This document shows positions 17,298-25,875 of a DNA stretch of 64,000 nucleotides, one piece after another. The translations under genes and the position numbers were made by a program. Position 1 is the stretch's first letter; each line of letters starts with the position of its first letter. Source of the stretch: Tessaracoccus massiliensis (GTDB lineage: Bacteria > Actinomycetota > Actinomycetes > Propionibacteriales > Propionibacteriaceae). The stretch lies in NCBI RefSeq assembly GCF_000826065.2, contig NZ_LN623540.1, forward strand, positions 224,649 to 288,648, read 5' to 3'. The notes under the pieces were generated by a model. That model saw only the letters and a program-made list of their open reading frames with translations, searched no databases and was not told the DNA's origin.

Positions 17298-18497
17298 CTA
17301 GGAAGCGGGCGCGGGCTCGGCCCCCTCCGGTTGGTAGACGCACGTCGGGTCTGAGGCCAGGGGGTCGCCGAGCATCGCGTGGGCCCGGGCGCGGGAGCCG
17401 CCGCAGATCCAGTTGAACTCGCAGATCCCGCACTTGCCGGAGTACGACGACGGGTCGCGCAGCGCCTTCATCATGGGCGCCTCGGCGTAGATCTCGTGGA
17501 ACGGCTTGTCCTTGACCGAGCCGCAGTTGTAGGGCAGGAAGCCCGACGGGTAGACGTCGCCGATGTGATCGACGAACGCGAACCCGCGGCCGCTGTTGAC
17601 GCCGATCGGTGGCCGCGGTGGGCGACGCTCGGTCACGCTGCCCAGCAGCCGCTCCGTCTCCTCGGTGAGCCAGGCGTGCAGCGGGCCGCGCTCCGGCATG
17701 GGCTCCCCGGCGGCGCGGGCGTCGTCGCGCTGGATGGCGACCCGACGGTAGTTCGGCGCCTCGGTGACCTTGATGGCGATGCGGTCGGAGACATCGTGCA
17801 GCCAGTGCAGCACGTCCTCCATCTCCTCCGGGTCGAGGGGTTCCAGGTTGGAGCCGCGGCCCATCGGCACGAGGAACAGCAGGTACCACATGTGCGCCTG
17901 CATCTGCATGGCGGTGGCCAGCAGTTGCGGAAGTTCGCGCAGGTTGTTGCGGCAGATCGTGGTGTTGACCTGGAAGCGGAAACCGTGTTCCACCACGAGC
18001 TTCGCGGCCTCCATGGTGTCGTCGAAGGTGCCCTCGATGCCGCGGAAGGAATCGTGCGTCTCTGCGGTGGCGCCGTCGAGCGAGAGCGAGAAGGCCTTCA
18101 CTCCGGCCTCGCGGACGGCGGCGAGCCGCTCGTCGGTCAGCAGCGGGGTGACCGACGGCGACAGCGCGATCGGCAGGCCGATGGAGGTGCCGTAGGCGAT
18201 GAGCTCCTCGAGGTCATCGCGCTCGAACGCGTCGCCGCCGGAGAGGATGACGATGGGGCGCGGGGTGCCGTAGGCGGCGAAGTCGTCGAGCAGCGCCTTG
18301 CCCTCTTCGGTGGTGAGCTGGCGCGGATCGGCCTTGGTGAAGGCATCGGCGCGGCAGTGCTTGCAGGCCAGCTGGCAGGCCCGGGTGACCTCCCACACCA
18401 GCACGTGCGGCCGCTCGCCGGCATCGTGGTGGAGCGTGCGGACCACGCCCTTGGACTGCGGCTGGTGCATGGCGTGCGGGTGCATGGGATGCGACAT
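17298..18497 (-). CDS. Radical SAM/SPASM protein, TIGR04053-like
   Basis: A 399-residue radical SAM enzyme. The cluster motif is CQLACKHC (CxxxCxxC) near residue 40, followed by ILSGGDAFER and the SLDGATAETHDSFRG strand. A C-terminal SPASM region supplies further cysteines (YNCGSV, CGICEFNWICGG, TCVY) for an auxiliary Fe-S cluster. Relatives act in peptide or tetrapyrrole modification; no partner peptide is visible beside it. I chose ATG 18497 because AGGA lies 8 bases upstream; the open frame runs 30 codons further, with poor composition. The first 13 residues (MSHPMHPHAMHQP) are rich in His and Met, possibly metal-binding. Confidence 0.8.
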   Translation of the reverse strand: MSHPMHPHAMHQPQSKGVVRTLHHDAGERPHVLVWEVTRACQLACKHCRADAFTKADPRQLTTEEGKALLDDFAAYGTPRPIVILSGGDAFERDDLEELIAYGTSIGLPIALSPSVTPLLTDERLAAVREAGVKAFSLSLDGATAETHDSFRGIEGTFDDTMEAAKLVVEHGFRFQVNTTICRNNLRELPQLLATAMQMQAHMWYLLFLVPMGRGSNLEPLDPEEMEDVLHWLHDVSDRIAIKVTEAPNYRRVAIQRDDARAAGEPMPERGPLHAWLTEETERLLGSVTERRPPRPPIGVNSGRGFAFVDHIGDVYPSGFLPYNCGSVKDKPFHEIYAEAPMMKALRDPSSYSGKCGICEFNWICGGSRARAHAMLGDPLASDPTCVYQPEGAEPAPAS

Positions 18498-18507
18498 GAC
18501 CGACATC

Positions 18508-18520
18508 CTACAAGAAGTAG
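18508..18520. promoter_or_regulatory. Palindrome CTAC-AAGAA-GTAG upstream of the radical SAM gene
   Basis: A 13-base dyad lies 11 bases from the radical SAM start codon and touches its ribosome site. It could be an operator for a dimeric repressor. Only position and symmetry support this. Confidence 0.3.
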
Positions 18521-18729
18521 TAGAAAGGTGGCTCTTCCCAATTGACGGTGTAGCTCCGGATGACCCACACGGCACTGCGCCATCCAACTACACCCCCACC
18601 TGGGCAGAGCCAGAAGAGTCCGGGGTGGGGATTCGGCTGCGCCGTGCATTCGGGGCGTGCAGGTTGTGGTCGGGCGGCCCAACCGTCGCGCGGGTCGGTA
18701 GGCTGAGGGCAATCTGAGAAAGATAAGGG

Positions 18730-19716
18730 GTGGCCGTGAAGGACATCGTCGTTTTCTCCGGGTCAGCGCATTCTGAGCTGGCCGACGAGATCTGCAACCA
18801 TCTTCGGATCCGGCGTTCCGGGGTGAAGATCTCCCGCTTCAGTAACGACTGCCTCCAAGCCCAACTGCTGGCCAACTGCCGCCTGCGCGACGTCTACATC
18901 GTCCAGCCCCTCGTCCCGCCCACGCAGGAACACCTCATGGAGTTGCTGCTGATGGTCGACGCGGCCCGCGGGGCCTCCGCCCGCCAGATCACCGCAGTGA
19001 TGCCCCACTACGCCTACGCCCGCTCAGACAAGAAGGACGCCTCCCGCATCTCCATCGGTGGCCGCCTCGTGGCGGACCTGCTGACCACAGCGGGGGTCGA
19101 CCGGGTGCTCACCATGGCACTGCACGCCCCGCAGGTGCACGGCTTCTTCTCCGTGCCGGTGGACCATCTCACTGCCCTCGGCGTGATCGCCGATCACTAC
19201 CGCGAAAAGGACCTCACCAACTGCGTGGTCGTCTCGCCTGATCTCGGCAACGCGAAGCAGGCCACGCTGCTGTCGCGGCTGCTGAACCTCCCCGTCGCCG
19301 CCGGCTCCAAGCAGCGGATGGCCGACGACAAGGTGGTCATCGACGCCATCGTCGGCGACGTCGCCGGCAAGCGCGCCATCGTGCTGGACGACGAGATCGC
19401 CACCGGTGGTTCCATCATCGAGATCGTGCAGCGGCTGCAGGATTTCGGGGCGGCCGAGGTGAGCGTCGCCTGCACGCACGGGCTGTTCACCGGCAACGCC
19501 GTGGAGAAACTGATGAGCGTCGACGCGATCAAGGAGGTCGTCTCCACCAACACGGTGCCCGCCCCGGCGAACTTCCCCGGCCTGACGTGCCTGAGTGTGG
19601 CGCAACTGTTCGCCAGCGCGATCGACCGGATCCACAACGGCCGCTCCGTCTCGAAGCTGTTCAATGACGTCGACCCGTCGCACGCTCCCCCGCCGGCCCC
19701 CGAGGGTCTGTTCTGA
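18730..19716 (+). CDS. prs: Ribose-phosphate pyrophosphokinase (PRPP synthetase)
   Basis: A 328-residue class-I-like enzyme that makes PRPP from ribose 5-phosphate and ATP for nucleotide, His and Trp synthesis. Motifs: FSGSAHSELADEI at the start, the ATP region MPHYAYARSDKKD, the flexible-loop region, VVSPDLGNAKQA and the PRPP-binding loop VLDDEIATGGS. The C-terminus is slightly extended and Pro-rich (SHAPPPAPEGLF). GTG 18730 is preceded by AAGGGG. The protein differs somewhat from canonical Prs (HLRIRRSGVKISRFSN), so it may be a second paralogue rather than the housekeeping copy. Confidence 0.9.
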   Translation: MAVKDIVVFSGSAHSELADEICNHLRIRRSGVKISRFSNDCLQAQLLANCRLRDVYIVQPLVPPTQEHLMELLLMVDAARGASARQITAVMPHYAYARSDKKDASRISIGGRLVADLLTTAGVDRVLTMALHAPQVHGFFSVPVDHLTALGVIADHYREKDLTNCVVVSPDLGNAKQATLLSRLLNLPVAAGSKQRMADDKVVIDAIVGDVAGKRAIVLDDEIATGGSIIEIVQRLQDFGAAEVSVACTHGLFTGNAVEKLMSVDAIKEVVSTNTVPAPANFPGLTCLSVAQLFASAIDRIHNGRSVSKLFNDVDPSHAPPPAPEGLF

Positions 19717-19739
19717 CCGCTCCCGCGCGGGGGGTTCTC

Positions 19740-19821
19740 CGTGAGCAATTGGATGGGGTCACGGAGCGACACGCCGGGAAAACGGGCTCGCCGGGCCCAC
19801 GACCCTATCCAATTGCTCACG
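19740..19821. repeat. Palindromic intergenic element with AATT arms
   Basis: GTGAGCAATTGGATGGGGTC (19741-19760) is mirrored at 19801-19820 with one mismatch, with a 40-base GC-rich centre. It separates prs from the truncated MFS gene and overlaps the end of the latter. Confidence 0.7.
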
Positions 19822-20638
19822 GGCGACGGCCGCGGTAGCGCTCCAGCACCTCGCGCCAACTGGGCACGACGACGCCCTGCTCGGCCATGAGGCGACGCAG
19901 CTTGCGGCGGCTCAGCAGGATCCCCGTGATGCCCACCAGGAAGAACGGCGCCTGCAGCGCCCACGCCAGCCGCAGGTGCTCGGGTGTGTAGTCCCCACCG
20001 CCCGCGATCCAGTCGAGGAACACTCCCATCAGCAGGATCAGCAGCGTGCCGCCGGCGAAGGCGCCGGTGATCACGATGCCGTTGGCGGCGCCGAGCCGGG
20101 CCGAGGGCAGCGCGGTGCGCGGGAAGTCGAAGCCGATGCCGGTGCCCGGCCCACCGACGGCGAGCACGATCACCAGGAGGAACAGCAGCACCGCGGGTGC
20201 CCGGCCGGGCCACAGCAGGACGGCGGCCCACACCACGATGAGGCTCCAGATCACGATGAGCGCCAGCGTGCTGCGTCGAAGGGGATGGCGGGCGGTGAGC
20301 GCGCCGATGACGGGCCCGGCGAACATCGCGGCCACCGACAACATGGTGAACAGGCCCGATGCCTCAAGCTGGCTGAGCCCCTGCGCGACGATGAGGTACG
20401 GCATGCCCCACATGAACAGGAAGGCGTTCATGGAGAAGCCGGAGGTGAAGTGCACCCAGAAGCCCAGCTGCGTCGCGGGGTGCTTCGTGACGCCGACGAT
20501 CCGGCCGGGGATCTCGCGCAGCGGGTCGGCGACGGTGCCCGGGTCGACGCCGGGTGGGGCGTTGCGGACCCACCCGAGGATCGCCACCACGGCGACGAGG
20601 CTCACCTTTGCCGCAATCGCGTTCACGTCAGGAAACAC
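19817..20638 (-). pseudogene. MFS transporter, C-terminal remnant
   Basis: The 273-residue frame holds only about seven hydrophobic helices and begins in the middle of a transporter: a first helix, then a long cytoplasmic-type loop (PGRIVGVTKHPATQLGFW) of the kind found between helices 6 and 7 of MFS proteins. Full-length relatives have about 430-450 residues, so roughly 170 N-terminal residues are missing. The region upstream (20639-20753) contains no matching coding sequence. With the decayed aminotransferase next door, this looks like a deletion rather than a short functional gene. Confidence 0.6.
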
Positions 20639-20753
20639 AGGGTGAGAATGGGTGGGAGGCGTGCCCGTGTCGCATCTTCCCCGCCCGCAGCGGGTCGAAC
20701 TTCCGCCGGGCCCGTAGGACAGCGTCCGCCTGGTCCTCGGGAGGAGTCAACCC

Positions 20754-21545
20754 ATGTCAGCCCCCACCACCCACCGCGCCGATCCCTCGGCGCCCGTCCA
20801 CGCCGAGCCACACGTCGCGCAGAACTATGCTCCGCTGCCCGTCACGATCGCATCTGCGGAGGGTGCGTGGGCGACCGACGTCGAGGGTAGGCGCTACCTC
20901 GACCTCCTCGCGGCCTACTCCGCGGTGAACTTCGGCCACCGGCATCCCGCGCTCCTCGAGGCGGCAGCCGAGCAGCTGGGCCAGGTCACCCTCACCAGCC
21001 GCGCCTTCATGAACGACCGCCTCGAGCCGTTCGCCGCGGCGCTCGCCCAGCTCTGCGGCAAGGACCTGGTGCTGCCGATGAACACCGGGGCCGAGGCCGT
21101 CGAGACCGGCATCAAGGTGGCGCGCGCCACCGGAGGGCTGTCTCAGGCGGATCCGCCAGCTCTGCGATGAGCGCAACGTGCTGTTGATCGCGGATGAGAT
21201 CCAGTCAGGGCTGGGGCGCGTCGGCCGCACCTTCGCCTGTGACCGGGAGGACGTCGTCCCCGATCTGTATCTGCTGGGCAAGGCGCTCGGCGGCGGCATC
21301 ATGCCTGTCTCTGCGGTTGTCGGCGATCGCGAGGTGCTCGGGGTCATCCACCCTGGCGAGCACGGCTCAACCTTCGGCGGCAACCCGCTGGCCGCTGCCG
21401 TCGGCCTCCGCGTGGTGGAACTGCTCGGAACCGGCGAGTTCCAGGAGCGGGCGTCGACATCGCCCCGCCGCTGGTGATCACCGAAGAGGAAGTGGAGTGG
21501 GCCTTGGAACAGCTACGTCTGGCATTGGCGGCTCGTCCCACTTGA
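20754..21545 (+). pseudogene. rocD: Ornithine aminotransferase, internally deleted
   Basis: Three pieces of one PLP aminotransferase remain. Piece 1 (20754 to about 21137) has [26 protein letters not shown] and [16 protein letters not shown]. Piece 2, in another frame, resumes at [20 protein letters not shown] and includes the PLP-lysine region LYLLGKALGGGIMPVSA and STFGGNPLAAAV, ending near GEFQERA. Piece 3, in yet another frame, gives IAPPLVITEEEVEWALEQL and stops at 21545. About 90 residues, including the substrate/PLP loop, are missing between pieces 1 and 2, and several dozen between 2 and 3. Intact enzymes have about 400 residues; this copy cannot be functional. Confidence 0.88.
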
Positions 21546-21566
21546 GGGTGACCACGCCGCCTCCTC

Positions 21567-21663
21567 GCCAACGGCGAATTCTCCCCACCTGAGTTACTGC
21601 TCCTCGCCGGCGACGCATCACAGGCGAGAATAAACAGCGGGGCACGGAGAATTCTCCATTGGC
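21567..21663. repeat. Palindromic intergenic element with GAATTC core arms
   Basis: GCCAACGGCGAATTCTCC (21567-21584) is mirrored at 21646-21663 with two mismatches; the spacer is 61 bases. It begins 22 bases after the decayed aminotransferase. With the 19740-19821 element it brackets the whole pseudogene pair. Confidence 0.6.
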
Positions 21664-21698
21664 ACGGAGCGCTGAACGTTGGCGGGGGGAGGGTCGCC

Positions 21699-22751
21699 TC
21701 AGCCCATCGTCGCCGTGTCGATCACGTAGCGGTAGCGGACCTTGGAGCCGACGACGTTGTCGTAGGCCTCGTTGATCTGGTCAGCCCCGATGATCTCGAC
21801 GATGGGGCGGATGGCGTTGTCGGCGCAGAAGTCGAGCATCTCCTGAGTCTCACGGATGCCGCCGATGTTGGCGCCGGCGAGCGCCTTGTTGCCGTTGATC
21901 AGGCGACCCAGGTTGACGCTGGCCGAACCACTCTCGGGCAGGCCCAGGTTGATCACGACGCCGTAGGGCTTGAGCAGCGCCAGCAGGGTGTCGGGCTCCA
22001 CGCCGTCGGAGATGGTGCACAGGATGATGTCGAACGAGGCGCGCAGGCCCTTCATGGCGTCGGCGTCCTGGGTGGAGACGTAATCCGACGCGCCCAGCTT
22101 CATGCCGTCGTCGCGCTTGGCGAGCGTGCGGCCCAGCACGGTGACTTCGGCGCCCATCGCGGCGGCGAACTGCACGCCCACGTGGCCCAGGCCGCCGAGC
22201 CCGACGACCGCGACGCGCTTGCCCGGGCCCGCACCCCAGTGCTTGAGCGGGCTGTAGGTGGTGATGCCGGCGCACATCAGCGGCGCGGCGTGCTCGAGGG
22301 AGATCTCGTCCGGCACCCGCATGAGGTAGTCCTGCTCCACGGTGATGCCCTGCGAGTAGCCGCCGGCGGTGGGTTCGCCGTCGCGGCCGATGGAGTTGTA
22401 GGTGCCGACGGTACCGGGGCGGCCGGTGCAGAAATGCTCGTCGCCCGCCTTGCACATCTCGCACTCGCGGCAGGAATCGACGAAACAGCCGACGCCCACG
22501 CGGTCTCCGGCCTTGAACTGTGTGACCTCTGAGCCCACCTCGGTGACGACTCCGGCGATCTCATGCCCGGCGACGAGCGGGTACAGCGTCTCGCCCCATT
22601 CGCCGCGGGCGGTGTGGATGTCCGAGTGGCAGATGCCGGCGTAGGCGATCTCGAAGTACACCTCGGTGGGGCCAGGCTCGCGGCGCGTGATGGTGGTCTT
22701 CTCGTAGCGTCCGGTGGGCGAATCGATGGCGTAGGCGTTGACCTCAGGCAT
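21699..22751 (-). CDS. Zinc-dependent alcohol dehydrogenase (cinnamyl-alcohol-dehydrogenase type)
   Basis: A 350-residue medium-chain dehydrogenase. Catalytic zinc ligands are in GICHSDIH and GHEIAG; the structural zinc loop is CRECEMCKAGDEHFC; the NAD(P) fold has GLGGLGHVGVQFA. The overall pattern (GTYNSIGRDGEPTAGGYS, PLMCAGITTYSPLKHWGAG) is that of YahK/Adh7-like NADPH-dependent aldehyde reductases with broad substrate range. Complete in length. It is preceded by a short intergenic gap containing a promoter-sized region, and has no obvious operon partner. Confidence 0.92.
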   Translation of the reverse strand: MPEVNAYAIDSPTGRYEKTTITRREPGPTEVYFEIAYAGICHSDIHTARGEWGETLYPLVAGHEIAGVVTEVGSEVTQFKAGDRVGVGCFVDSCRECEMCKAGDEHFCTGRPGTVGTYNSIGRDGEPTAGGYSQGITVEQDYLMRVPDEISLEHAAPLMCAGITTYSPLKHWGAGPGKRVAVVGLGGLGHVGVQFAAAMGAEVTVLGRTLAKRDDGMKLGASDYVSTQDADAMKGLRASFDIILCTISDGVEPDTLLALLKPYGVVINLGLPESGSASVNLGRLINGNKALAGANIGGIRETQEMLDFCADNAIRPIVEIIGADQINEAYDNVVGSKVRYRYVIDTATMG

Positions 22752-22813
22752 GGTGCTTCACTTTCTCAACGGCGGGGCCCCCAGCCTACTGCTCCGGGAG
22801 CATGAGCCCTCGC

Positions 22814-23308
22814 TCAGGCGCCGTTGAACGCAATCACTTCAACCTGCAGCGAGCCGTCAGCCAGCGGCAGCCGCTGGTAGGAGCCTCGCTCATCGGCCAG
22901 TTCGCGGCTCCGATCCGCGCAGGTCATGCCTGCGGGAGGGGTACCGAGGCACGCCTCCACCGTGGCCGGCTCGTACGTGCCGAGGGACTGCTCCCACTCG
23001 GCGATGCCGTCGGCCGGGATGATGAGGGTGGCATCCATGTGCCAGTCCTGGAACTGCCGGTAGTTCGATTCCTGCACGACGGTGCCCTGCGGCAGGACCA
23101 TCCCGGTCATCCTCTCGATGGCGTGGGGTTTGATGTCGGTGCACTTGGCGTCCATCACTCGTGAGACACACGTGGCGTCTTCGCCCTCGGTGGGGACGGT
23201 GGCGGCGTAGAAGGTGGCGTGCATGACCGCCCCGATGAGGTACAACGGGATGGCATTGATCACCACCACGCCGGCAACGAGGATCCAGAACCAGGGCTTC
23301 TTCAACAC
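22814..23308 (-). CDS. Hypothetical membrane-anchored protein
   Basis: 164 residues. It starts with a membrane anchor or signal (KPWFWILVAGVVVINAIPLYLIG, about 4-26). An extracytoplasmic domain with four Cys (ATCVSR, AKCTDI, EACLG, MTCADR) follows, suggesting two disulfides. The region VVQESNYRQFQDWHMDATLIIP forms a predicted beta strand. No family was recognised. It lies 33 bases downstream of the HExxH gene on the same strand and may be co-transcribed with it. Confidence 0.6.
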   Translation of the reverse strand: MLKKPWFWILVAGVVVINAIPLYLIGAVMHATFYAATVPTEGEDATCVSRVMDAKCTDIKPHAIERMTGMVLPQGTVVQESNYRQFQDWHMDATLIIPADGIAEWEQSLGTYEPATVEACLGTPPAGMTCADRSRELADERGSYQRLPLADGSLQVEVIAFNGA

Positions 23309-23341
23309 CCTTCCAGGATGCCCGACGGCGGGCTCAGCGGA

Positions 23342-24203
23342 TCACTCTCCGCCTAGTCCTTCCAGCCATTCGGCATCCGACTCAGGGCCAGGCATGGGGG
23401 CCTCGGCGTCTGCGTCGGGCACGGTGCAGTTGAGCTCTTCACCGGGGGCGGGGCCGAATTCCTTGCCGCCGAAGATGACGTCCTTGGCGTAGGCGTAGTA
23501 CGCGTCGTGTTCGCCGGTGTTGTACGGGTTGTCGAGCGCGCAGCGGCCCACGTAGTAGCCGATGACGTCCGCGAAGACCTCGGTGACCTTGCCGCCGGCG
23601 TACTCGGAGAAGCGGCCCTCCTGAGCGTGCAGTCGCTTGAAATCCGTCCAGTACTTCGGCTCCGAGTACCGGTCCGAGTTGAGCACGTGCGCCAGTTCGT
23701 GCGCGACGAGGCGGGTCAGGCGACCCTCGTCGCCGGAATCCAGCGCGCGCTGGAACTTGGCGAAATCGAGCGAGACGTAGTTGGGCTTGGTGAGGCTCCA
23801 GTCCCCCCAGGCGTAGCCGCTGATGTTGGTGGTGTTGAGGCCCACCTTGCCGCCCACCTTCTGCTGCAGATCAGCGCGGTAGGTGGTGCACTCCATCGCG
23901 TCGAGCGTCTCCCACAGGATCTTGATCGACGGGCGGCGCTCCTCCGTCCACTGAGAACCGGCCAGCTCGAAACCGAAGTTCTCGGTGAGCTGCGCCGCGA
24001 TCTCAGCGATGGGCGCGTCCTCCGGGAACGGGAACGTGGAGGGGCAGGGGGTGGGGATGCCGGTGACCGGCATGCCCGGTGGGGATGCCGGTGACCGGCA
24101 TGACCGGCGCGGGGGCGATGGGGAGGGCATCTGCGGAGGGTGCCACGAAGGAGCCAACTGTCACAGCGGCCAGCGCTGCGAGCGAGGCGATCCATTTACG
24201 CAC
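23342..24203 (-). CDS. Secreted putative zinc-peptidase-like protein (HELAH), frameshifted
   Basis: Two frames make one gene. The first encodes a Sec signal peptide (VRKWIASLAALAAVTVG ... SADA) from GTG 24203, which has GGGAG upstream. It runs into a tandem repeat encoding MPVTGIPT. The second frame continues from the second repeat unit through PSTFPFPEDAPIAEIAAQ to the stop. One surplus base in a CCC run at 24075-24077 explains the break; correcting it gives about 286 residues. The mature part carries LVAHELAHVLNSDRY (HExxH type), then KVTEVFADVIGYYVGR, where a Glu or Asp could be the third zinc ligand. Cys residues near the end suggest a disulfide. Substrate unknown. Confidence 0.65.
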
Positions 24204-24250
24204 TAGAGAAGCTCCCGTGATCATCGTCGATGCTCTGTCAGAGATAAGAG

Positions 24251-24270
24251 TTCCTGAAGATTCTCAGGAA
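24251..24270. other. Inverted repeat TTCCTGA/TCAGGAA
   Basis: A 7-bp perfect dyad with a 6-base spacer in the AT-richer stretch upstream of the secreted HELAH gene. It could be an operator or a weak hairpin. It is about 50-70 bases from the start codon. Confidence 0.3.
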
Positions 24271-24318
24271 ATCAAACCAGTGACCAGCCTACCCTCGGAA
24301 ATGGACAGTCACCATGAC

Positions 24319-24356
24319 TGTGGATAACTCGGACGACTCGCCGGAAGTTATCCACA
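24319..24356. promoter_or_regulatory. Paired consensus DnaA boxes upstream of the Tad locus
   Basis: TGTGGATAA (24319-24327) and TTATCCACA (24348-24356) are exact matches to the DnaA-box consensus in opposite orientation. The symmetry extends to 11 bp (TGTGGATAACT/AGTTATCCACA) with a 16-base spacer. They lie 72 bases before the first gene of the Tad locus. They could bind DnaA as a transcription factor, or simply form a hairpin. Confidence 0.55.
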
Positions 24357-24427
24357 ATTTGCTCCGGCGTGCTGAAAAGTGACCCCTTCGCTGCCTAGAT
24401 TCGTCAGACCGAAGAGGGGCAGTAGGC

Positions 24428-25075
24428 ATGCATAACCAGGAACGTCCACCGAAGCCGGATCTCACCCCGCCCACGGCACCGAGGCCGGAGGCGGTCCAAC
24501 TCCGGGCCCGACGCAGCCCGAAGCTGGTCGCGTTGGGGGTGCTGCTCGTCGTGCTCGGCGGGATCGGCGCGGCGGCGCTCTACACCATGAACGCGGATCA
24601 GCGCGCCGTCGTCGTGATGGCCACCGACGTGGCGCGGGGTGACCTGGTCTCGCGCGAGCACCTCGCCGTGCTGGAGGTGCCCGCCGCACTGGGCGTGGAG
24701 GGCCTTGCGGCTGAGGAGATGGAGGCGCTCGTCGGGCAGAGGGCCCGCACGGATCTGCCGGAGGGCTCGTTCCCGCTCGCGCGGCACGTCGGTGATGATC
24801 CCCTGCCGGACGGCCGCAGCCTGGTGGGCCTGCGCCTGTCGCTCGGCAAACTGCCCACCACGGATCTACCGCCGGGCACCACCGTGCGCCTGGTGGGGCT
24901 GTTGGAGGGCGAGGAGACCGCCGTCGACGCCGTGGTGGCGTCGCGCCCCAGGCTGCTCGACGACGGCGCCAGCTATTCACTGGACGTGCAGGTGGCCGAC
25001 GGCGAGGCCGACGCCGTGGCCAGGCTCTCGGCCGGTGACCTGCTGGCCCTCGTGGTTGTGACCGGGGAGGGCTGA
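24428..25075 (+). CDS. SAF-domain protein, CpaB/RcpC-like Tad component
   Basis: 215 residues: Pro-rich cytoplasmic N-terminus (1-25), one membrane helix (about 33-52), then a periplasmic-side SAF domain starting at VVVMATDVARGDLVSREHL and ending near PLARHV. A second beta-rich domain follows (SLVGLRLSLGKLPTTDLPPG). This architecture is that of CpaB/FlgA-like proteins, which stabilise or guide Tad pilus assembly at the envelope. Its stop overlaps the next start by one base (TGATG), so it is the first gene of a coupled operon. Confidence 0.75.
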   Translation: MHNQERPPKPDLTPPTAPRPEAVQLRARRSPKLVALGVLLVVLGGIGAAALYTMNADQRAVVVMATDVARGDLVSREHLAVLEVPAALGVEGLAAEEMEALVGQRARTDLPEGSFPLARHVGDDPLPDGRSLVGLRLSLGKLPTTDLPPGTTVRLVGLLEGEETAVDAVVASRPRLLDDGASYSLDVQVADGEADAVARLSAGDLLALVVVTGEG

Positions 25076-25875
25076 TGGCGGTCATCGTGTTCACTTCAGC
25101 AACCGGGGCGCCGGGCGTGACCACCGCGTCGTTGGGCATGGCGCTGACCTGGCCGCGCCACGCGCTGCTGGCGGATTGCGACCGCGAACCCGCGCACGCG
25201 GTGCAGGCCGGCTACCTGCGCGGCATGGATCACGGCGGGCGCGGGCTCATGACGCTGGCGCACCTGCACCGTGAGGGCAACGCGCTGGCCCCGGAGTTGT
25301 GGCGCCAGACGCTGCCTCTGGCGGAGGGCGGCGACCTGCAGCGCAGGTTCCTCCCCGGCTTCACCTCGCCGGGGGCGGCCCGCCTGTTCGAGCACGTGTG
25401 GCCGGCCCTGGGTGAGGCGTTCGAGTCGCTGGATGGGCAGGGCGTCGACGTGCTGGTGGACGCCGGGCGCCTCTCCACGTCGGGCCTCCCGCTGGGCCTC
25501 CTCAGCGCGGCGGACGTGGTGCTGCTCACGGTGCGTTCCTCGCTGCGCTCCCTCGCCGGGGCCCGCCTCCACCTCTACACCCTCACCGATCAGTTGGCGG
25601 CACTCCCACGCCAGACGCAACTGGGCCTGGTGATCGTGGGACCGGGCCGCCCCTATTCGGCGGCGGAGATCGCCGCGCAGTTCTCGCTGCCCTGCTGGGC
25701 GGAGGTCCCGTGGGACGCGAAGGCCGCTGAGGTGCTCAGCGACGGCGCGCCCGAGCCGCGGCGCTTCTTCGAGGGGTCGTTCATGGGCCGCCTCCGCGCC
25801 GACGGCAAGGCGGTCTCGGACCGGCTGGCGCGGGCGCGCCAGGCCACCGCCGTCGTGACGGGAGGCCCCCGATGA
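25075..25875 (+). CDS. CpaE/MinD-like protein with degenerate P-loop
   Basis: 266 residues of the ParA/MinD/CpaE fold. The N-terminal strand IVFTSATGAPGVTTASLGMAL occupies the Walker A position, but the P-loop lysines of KGGxGKT are absent (TGAPGVTT). A Walker B-like DVLVDAGRLSTS and a later LGLVIVGPGRPYS strand are kept. In Tad systems CpaE helps place the assembly machine at a pole. Loss of the signature lysine suggests weak or no ATP hydrolysis, a state often seen in actinobacterial CpaE-like proteins. It is coupled to both neighbours by 1- and 4-base overlaps. Confidence 0.7.
   Translation: MAVIVFTSATGAPGVTTASLGMALTWPRHALLADCDREPAHAVQAGYLRGMDHGGRGLMTLAHLHREGNALAPELWRQTLPLAEGGDLQRRFLPGFTSPGAARLFEHVWPALGEAFESLDGQGVDVLVDAGRLSTSGLPLGLLSAADVVLLTVRSSLRSLAGARLHLYTLTDQLAALPRQTQLGLVIVGPGRPYSAAEIAAQFSLPCWAEVPWDAKAAEVLSDGAPEPRRFFEGSFMGRLRADGKAVSDRLARARQATAVVTGGPR

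Noticed and set aside
18588..18729. tRNA or riboswitch before prs
   Set aside because: No T-loop or cloverleaf and no recognisable aptamer core; the gap appears to be promoter and leader only.
24319..24356. Chromosomal or plasmid replication origin
   Set aside because: Only two boxes, no dnaA/dnaN/rep gene nearby and no AT-rich unwinding region of useful length.
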